From the NCBI RefSeq assembly GCF_030287405.1, contig NZ_JASVVV010000004.1, positions 76,081 through 140,080 on the forward strand: a DNA stretch of 64,000 nt. The letters are read 5' to 3'. The notes under the pieces were generated by a model that was not told where the DNA came from, did not search any database, and saw only the letters and a list, made by a program, of their open reading frames with translations. A program made the position numbers and the translations under genes. Below are positions 60,333-64,000 of the stretch, piece by piece. This stretch comes from Halalkalicoccus sp. NIPERK01 (GTDB lineage: Archaea; Halobacteriota; Halobacteria; Halobacteriales; Halalkalicoccaceae). Position 1 is the stretch's first letter, and each line of letters begins with the position of its first letter.

Positions 60333-60893
60333 ATGGCCGACGCCTTCGGACGGATGGTCGAGGACTTCCACCGGGATCGGTCGACCGAACGTCCGGTCTA
60401 CCGCCGGGACGACGGGCGGGTGAGTGAAGCACACCTAGAGGGATATTTCGCCGACTACGACGAGTGGAGCGACCTCGAAAAACGGATGGTCGAGCGCGTT
60501 TCGGGATCCGTTCTCGACGTCGGCTGTGGCGTCGGGCGAACCGCCCTGTGGGCGCGACGGGAGGGCCACGCCGTGTGCGGGGTCGACCGGAGTCCCGGCG
60601 CGATCCGGGTCGCCCGCGTCACGGAACCGGGCGGACGGCTCGTCGCGGACCTGGACAACCCGACCCGTCCCGACGGGCGGGCGGAGCCGGAGTGCATGGC
60701 CGAACGAACCGTGGAGGACGGGCTTGCGTACCGGCGGTTCCGCGTCGAGTACGACGGGCGGGCGGGCCCGTGGACCGATCTGTTGATGGCGAGTCCGGCG
60801 GTCCTCCGCGGGGTCGTCGGGGAGACGGCGTGGACGGTCGAGGAACTCGTCGAGGGCGAGACGTCCGCCTACGCGGTCGTGTTGAGCCGGTAG
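60333..60893 (+). CDS. class I SAM methyltransferase with an internal deletion
   Basis: A 186-residue protein. Motif I is GSVLDVGCGVGRTALWARRE, then VCGVDRSPGAIRVAR, and it jumps at residue 93-96 (about 60606-60630) directly to VTEPGGRLVADLDNPTRPDG, a segment that in homologues follows a stretch of about 50 residues with the catalytic/post-I region (from memory of the family). The C-terminal end WTDLLMASPAVLRGVVGETA is normal. The reading frame is intact, so this is an in-frame deletion; activity is doubtful. Confidence 0.65.
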   Translation: MADAFGRMVEDFHRDRSTERPVYRRDDGRVSEAHLEGYFADYDEWSDLEKRMVERVSGSVLDVGCGVGRTALWARREGHAVCGVDRSPGAIRVARVTEPGGRLVADLDNPTRPDGRAEPECMAERTVEDGLAYRRFRVEYDGRAGPWTDLLMASPAVLRGVVGETAWTVEELVEGETSAYAVVLSR

Positions 60894-61377
60894 GTGTCGG
60901 AAACGGAGGGTGTAAGTCGCCAGCGGGTCTCGTGGTCGGCGGTCCCCGTCGTGGGTGCCTCTGACGGTTTGCCGCGGTCGACACTGGGCCGGGTTCACGA
61001 AAATACCTGCCGTTCGCTGATTCGGCCCCACGACACCCTTGTCGTATGACCGGGAGCGCGTTGGATCGCGAGAGGACTCGTCGTTGATTCAGCGCACGAA
61101 CGGCCCGAACGATCGTCCGACCCCGAGTTCCCCTCCGAGACGCCCGTTTCGGGGCGATCGGGCGGTCGGCGACCTATCGGATTCGTGTCCGATGCGCTGT
61201 CGTCTAGCGGGGAGGTTCGGCTCGCGTCGATGACCGCTCGGATTCGCGTCCCTGGCGGTCGAAGGGGTCTCATACTGTCGGTCATAACTACGTCCATCGC
61301 CGGTGACAACGACGGGTACTAGGCGCCGTTGATGATGAATCGTGCCACGGACGGTCATAGTCCCATGACCGACGGTA
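60894..61377. other. intergenic, no gene seen (about 480 bases)
   Basis: The 3' side of the shortened methyltransferase and of the Nudix gene meet here. Frames are open but arginine/serine-rich and unlike haloarchaeal proteins. Near the Nudix end a short hairpin, GGTCAT-6-ATGACC (61353-61370), could be a terminator. Otherwise nothing recognised. Confidence 0.5.
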
Positions 61378-61944
61378 TCAGTCGAGGGCGTCGCGGGCGA
61401 CCCGCTTGTGGTCGGCGTGCCAGTTCGTGATCGCCCCGACGGGCCGGTACGCGAGGTCGAGGCCCTCGTGGGAGAGCGAGAGGTCGCCGCCGACGCGCTC
61501 GCAGCGGTAGGCGATGCCGACGAAGTCGTGGGGGCCGTACCGCCCGGGCGGTCGGTAGTAGACCCCGACGAGGTCCGCGACCCGGACGTCGAGGCCGGTC
61601 TCCTCGCGCGTCTCGCGGATCGCCGTCTCCTCGGGGGATTCGCCGGGTTCCGTGTAGCCCGAGGGGAGACACCACGTGCGGTCGTCGACGCGTTTCATCA
61701 CCAGCAGGCGACCCTCGTCGTCGGTGACGACGGCCTTCGCACCGGTCTTGGGCGTGACGTAGCCGAGTTCGTCGGCGAGGCGGTCGCGGACCTCTTCGGA
61801 CGGGCGTTCGAGCGCCTCGCCGTAGCCCTCGGCGGCGAGTTCGAGCAGGCGTTCGTAGCGCTCCCGGTCGTAGGGGTCGTCGGCGTCGACGAGGCCGTTT
61901 TTCGCCATCACGCGCAGTTCCTCGAACAGGGCGAGCGCGTCCAT
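61378..61944 (-). CDS. Nudix hydrolase with N-terminal extension
   Basis: A 188-residue protein. Residues 1 to about 65 form a helical extension (MDALALFEELRVMAKNGL); the catalytic Nudix box follows as GYTEPGESPEETAIRETREE then TGL, carrying the R-E-x2-E-E core. It hydrolyses nucleoside diphosphates linked to some group X; the haloarchaeal type with this extension resembles ADP-ribose/NUDIX 6-like proteins. ATG 61944 is set by family similarity; it is divergent from serB. Confidence 0.88.
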   Translation of the reverse strand: MDALALFEELRVMAKNGLVDADDPYDRERYERLLELAAEGYGEALERPSEEVRDRLADELGYVTPKTGAKAVVTDDEGRLLVMKRVDDRTWCLPSGYTEPGESPEETAIRETREETGLDVRVADLVGVYYRPPGRYGPHDFVGIAYRCERVGGDLSLSHEGLDLAYRPVGAITNWHADHKRVARDALD

Positions 61945-61995
61945 GCCGGGGGTGGGATGGCAGGGTTGAAAGCCTCCGCGAACGAACCCCGGACG

Positions 61996-62643
61996 ATGAC
62001 ACTGGTGGCGTTCGACTTCGACGGGACCCTCTCGGACTCGGAGATGACCGTTCTGCTCGGCAGGCGGCTCGGAGTGGCGGGGGAGATGGCCGAGATCACC
62101 GAGCGCGCGATGAACGACGAGATCGGGTATGCGGAGAGCCTCCGCGAGCGTGCCGGCCTCCTGAAAGGGCTCTCGCAGGGGGAGGCCGAGGACGCCTACG
62201 GCGAGGTCCGCCTGCGGCCGGGGGCGGCCGGGTTGATAGAATCGCTCAACGAGGCGGGCGTCCACACCGCCGTCCTCACCGGCGGATTCGAACGCGGCGT
62301 CGAGCGCGCGCTCTCCCGCGAGGAGGTCACGGTGGACTCGATCGTCGCCAACCGCCTGCCCATCGAAGGCGGCGAACTGACGGGGGAGGTCGAAGGCTCC
62401 CTGATCGAGGGGACGAAGGACGACGCGCTCCGACGACTGGCGAGCGCACAGGGGGTCGATCCCGAGGAGACCGTCGCCGTCGGCGACGGCGCGAACGACC
62501 TACCGATGCTCCGGGTCGCGGGACTCGCCGTCGGCTTCCTCCCGAAGCCCGCGGTCGAACCCCACTGCGACGAACTCGTCACCGACATGGCCTCGCTGCG
62601 CCGCCTGTTCGAGGAGCGGGGAATCCTCCCTGCCGCCGAATGA
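61996..62643 (+). CDS. serB: phosphoserine phosphatase
   Basis: A 215-residue HAD hydrolase. The nucleophile region is AFDFDGTLSDSE, motif II is TAVLTGGFERGVERA (the Ser/Thr position), the Lys lies in GTKDDALRRL, and motif III/IV is AVGDGANDLPMLRVAG. The R-x-R/LRPGA cap region is typical of SerB. It removes phosphate from phosphoserine, completing the route started by the nearby serA. Its start at 61996 lies about 50 bases from the divergent Nudix gene. Confidence 0.9.
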   Translation: MTLVAFDFDGTLSDSEMTVLLGRRLGVAGEMAEITERAMNDEIGYAESLRERAGLLKGLSQGEAEDAYGEVRLRPGAAGLIESLNEAGVHTAVLTGGFERGVERALSREEVTVDSIVANRLPIEGGELTGEVEGSLIEGTKDDALRRLASAQGVDPEETVAVGDGANDLPMLRVAGLAVGFLPKPAVEPHCDELVTDMASLRRLFEERGILPAAE

Positions 62644-62705
62644 TTCAGACAATTCATTAAAGATAAAATAGGTAAATATTTCGTACTCCGGGTTTTGTAC
62701 AATGT

Positions 62706-63062
62706 ATGATCTGGCAAGATTTAGTGTTCCTCGTGGGCAGCAGCCTCTCGATCGTCTTCCTCGCGCCGACGTTACGCGACGTCGACGCGCGGGTCCCGCT
62801 GGCGACGAGTTTCCCATCGATGGCGATTGGGGCGGTCTACGCGACGACGTTCGCCTCCCTCGGGATGACTTTCTCGGCGGTCGGGTCGCTCGCGGCGGGC
62901 GGGATGTGGTGTCTGATCGCCCTGTTCCGGTCGCCGCCGCGGGTTCCCGAGACGGTGTTGACCCGCCCCGAGCAGGTGCGACTGTTCCTGACCGATCTGG
63001 GGCGGTGGGGCCGACGGACCCTGGGTCGTCGACGCGCCTTCGACCGGTACGTCCTCGAGTGA
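62706..63062 (+). CDS. small membrane protein (118 aa)
   Basis: A 118-residue protein with hydrophobic helices in DLVFLVGSSLSIVFLAPTLR, FPSMAIGAVYATTFASLGMT and VGSLAAGGMWCLIALF, then a basic tail (RWGRRTLGRRRAF). An AT-rich stretch (62645-62690), with TAAATATT about 30 bases before ATG 62706, fits a leaderless promoter; an overlapping ATG at 62702 in another frame is possible. No family recognised. Confidence 0.65.
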   Translation: MIWQDLVFLVGSSLSIVFLAPTLRDVDARVPLATSFPSMAIGAVYATTFASLGMTFSAVGSLAAGGMWCLIALFRSPPRVPETVLTRPEQVRLFLTDLGRWGRRTLGRRRAFDRYVLE

Positions 63063-63104
63063 GGACCGAAACAGGGTAGTGAGTCGCCCCCTCATCACGG
63101 GACG

Positions 63105-63263
63105 ATGGACCTCACACTCCTGCACACGGGGGCGGAACACCCCGACCTGACGCTGCTCGTGCTGACGGGAATCCTCTCGTTCGCCGCCGGGACCGGACTG
63201 GGCGCGTACGCCGCGCTGCGAGGAAAGGTCGCCGACGCCCTCGGCACCACGACGGAGAACTAG
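63105..63263 (+). CDS. single-helix membrane mini-protein (52 aa)
   Basis: ATG-started [23 protein letters not shown] then [20 protein letters not shown] and a short polar tail. One transmembrane helix is predicted. The stop shares the palindrome CTAG with the convergent metX stop. Possibly functional; it is too small for confident calling. Confidence 0.55.
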   Translation: MDLTLLHTGAEHPDLTLLVLTGILSFAAGTGLGAYAALRGKVADALGTTTEN

Positions 63264-64000
63264 CGCGGAAACAGGCTCGCGTGGACCGGCGCGAAGTCGC
63301 TGCTCTCGTCGGTTTTCGTGTCGGTTATCGCCTTGCCCGCGAGGCCGTCGTCGATGAAGTCCGCGAGCGGCGGCCCCACCTTCTGGGGTTCGACGAGGAA
63401 GGCGTCGTGGCCGTGGTCGGACTCGACGACGTGGTGGGCCACGCCGCTGCCGGTGGCGCGAAACGCCTCCGCGAGGCGTTCGGACTGGGCGACGGTGAAG
63501 TGCCAGTCGCCCGTAAACGACATCACCAGCGCCTCGCCCGTGAACGCCGCGAGCGCGTCGGCGTCGGACTCGTAGCCCGAGGCGAGGTCGTAGTCGTCCA
63601 TCGCCCGCGTGAGATAGAGGTAGCTGTTGGCGTCGAACCGGTCGACGAACTTCGTCGACTGGTAGTCGAGGTACGATTCGACGTCGCGGTAGGGGAAGAA
63701 CTCCGCGGCGGGATCGGCGGGAAACGCCTCGCGGTGGGCGTCCCGTCCCGCCGAGCGCCGATCGAACTTCCGCTCCATCGAGGCCTTCGAGAGGTACATC
63801 ATGTGGCCGATCTGGCGGGCGAGCGCCAGCCCGTTTTGCGGTTCGGGCCCCCCGTAGTAGTCGCCGCCCTGCCAGTGTGGGTCGGTCGTGATCGCCCGGC
63901 GGGCGATGGCGTCGAGGCCCAGACACTGGGCGTCGAGGCGGCCGGCGGCCGCGACCGGCGCGACCCGGCGGACGTCGTCGGGGTACCGGACCGCCCAGTC
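63260..64000 (-). CDS. metX: homoserine O-acetyltransferase (C-terminal part; start beyond window)
   Basis: The open frame runs off the right edge, so the N-terminus is missing. The visible 246 residues belong to the alpha/beta-hydrolase acyltransferases Met[40 protein letters not shown], the [10 protein letters not shown]-like region with [18 protein letters not shown], and [20 protein letters not shown]. The catalytic Asp and His are in SFTGDW and [10 protein letters not shown]. It activates homoserine for methionine synthesis and lies near serine genes. Confidence 0.9.
   Translation of the reverse strand, partial: DWAVRYPDDVRRVAPVAAAGRLDAQCLGLDAIARRAITTDPHWQGGDYYGGPEPQNGLALARQIGHMMYLSKASMERKFDRRSAGRDAHREAFPADPAAEFFPYRDVESYLDYQSTKFVDRFDANSYLYLTRAMDDYDLASGYESDADALAAFTGEALVMSFTGDWHFTVAQSERLAEAFRATGSGVAHHVVESDHGHDAFLVEPQKVGPPLADFIDDGLAGKAITDTKTDESSDFAPVHASLFPR

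Overview
This window is chromosomal DNA from a halophilic archaeon (class Halobacteria). The reasons are the high G+C content with strongly G/C-biased third codon positions, highly acidic proteins, leaderless promoters with a TATA box about 25 bases before the start codon, CDP-archaeol synthase, Orc1/Cdc6, a RfcS clamp loader, a SAMP2 ubiquitin-like protein, and arginine synthesis carried on LysW. Genus and species cannot be fixed from the sequence. No rRNA, tRNA, CRISPR array or insertion-sequence transposase was recognised.

Layout. 1-5.5 kb: a partial PHP phosphoesterase, small cysteine proteins, a Tat lipoprotein, a glutaryl-CoA-dehydrogenase-like enzyme, a glutamine amidotransferase and a beta-lactamase-fold hydrolase. 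5.5-8.8 kb: a complete polar amino acid ABC importer read leftward (binding protein, permease, ATPase, permease). 8.8-11.1 kb: an alpha/beta hydrolase divergent from a sugar-porter MFS transporter. 11.2-14.8 kb: an accessory stretch, partly lower in G+C, with four unfamiliar co-directional genes. 14.8-20.9 kb: alaS, a DUF892 protein, a frameshifted acylphosphatase and rfcS interrupted by a 435-residue intein. 21-31.7 kb: a bactofilin-like membrane protein, samp2-GNAT, TenA, a phosphohexomutase, an FMN reductase, larB, a mini-histone-like protein, rpiA, a DUF326 cysteine-rich protein, a MacB-type ABC exporter and orc1/cdc6. 31.7-46.4 kb: a MutS-like ATPase, larE, DUF502, proline dehydrogenase, carS, an FkbM methyltransferase, an M29 aminopeptidase with a duplicated 3' end, threonine aldolase, a CDF transporter, an XPD/Rad3-type helicase and ThpR.

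46.4-56 kb holds a full arginine cluster in one orientation: argG, argH, lysW (argW), argX, argC, argB, argD, argE, argF. Glutamate is carried on LysW through ArgX, ArgB, ArgC and ArgD, released as ornithine by ArgE, and taken to arginine by ArgF, ArgG and ArgH. Most junctions from lysW to argF overlap by one or four bases. Two departures stand out: a chain of two tiny overlapping ORFs joins lysW to argX, and a 194-bp array of five hairpins between argC and argB has the marks of an insertion that replaced the ancestral argB start codon. A short arginine-rich leaderless ORF precedes argG.

56-64 kb: a small regulator pair sharing a 17-bp operator-like repeat, thrC, serA, an internally deleted methyltransferase, a Nudix hydrolase, serB, two small membrane proteins and the 3' part of metX. 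Several genes show damage or gene-level oddities: two single-base frameshifts, an internal deletion, a missing catalytic nucleophile and a Cys-free LysW. These are described as separate findings.
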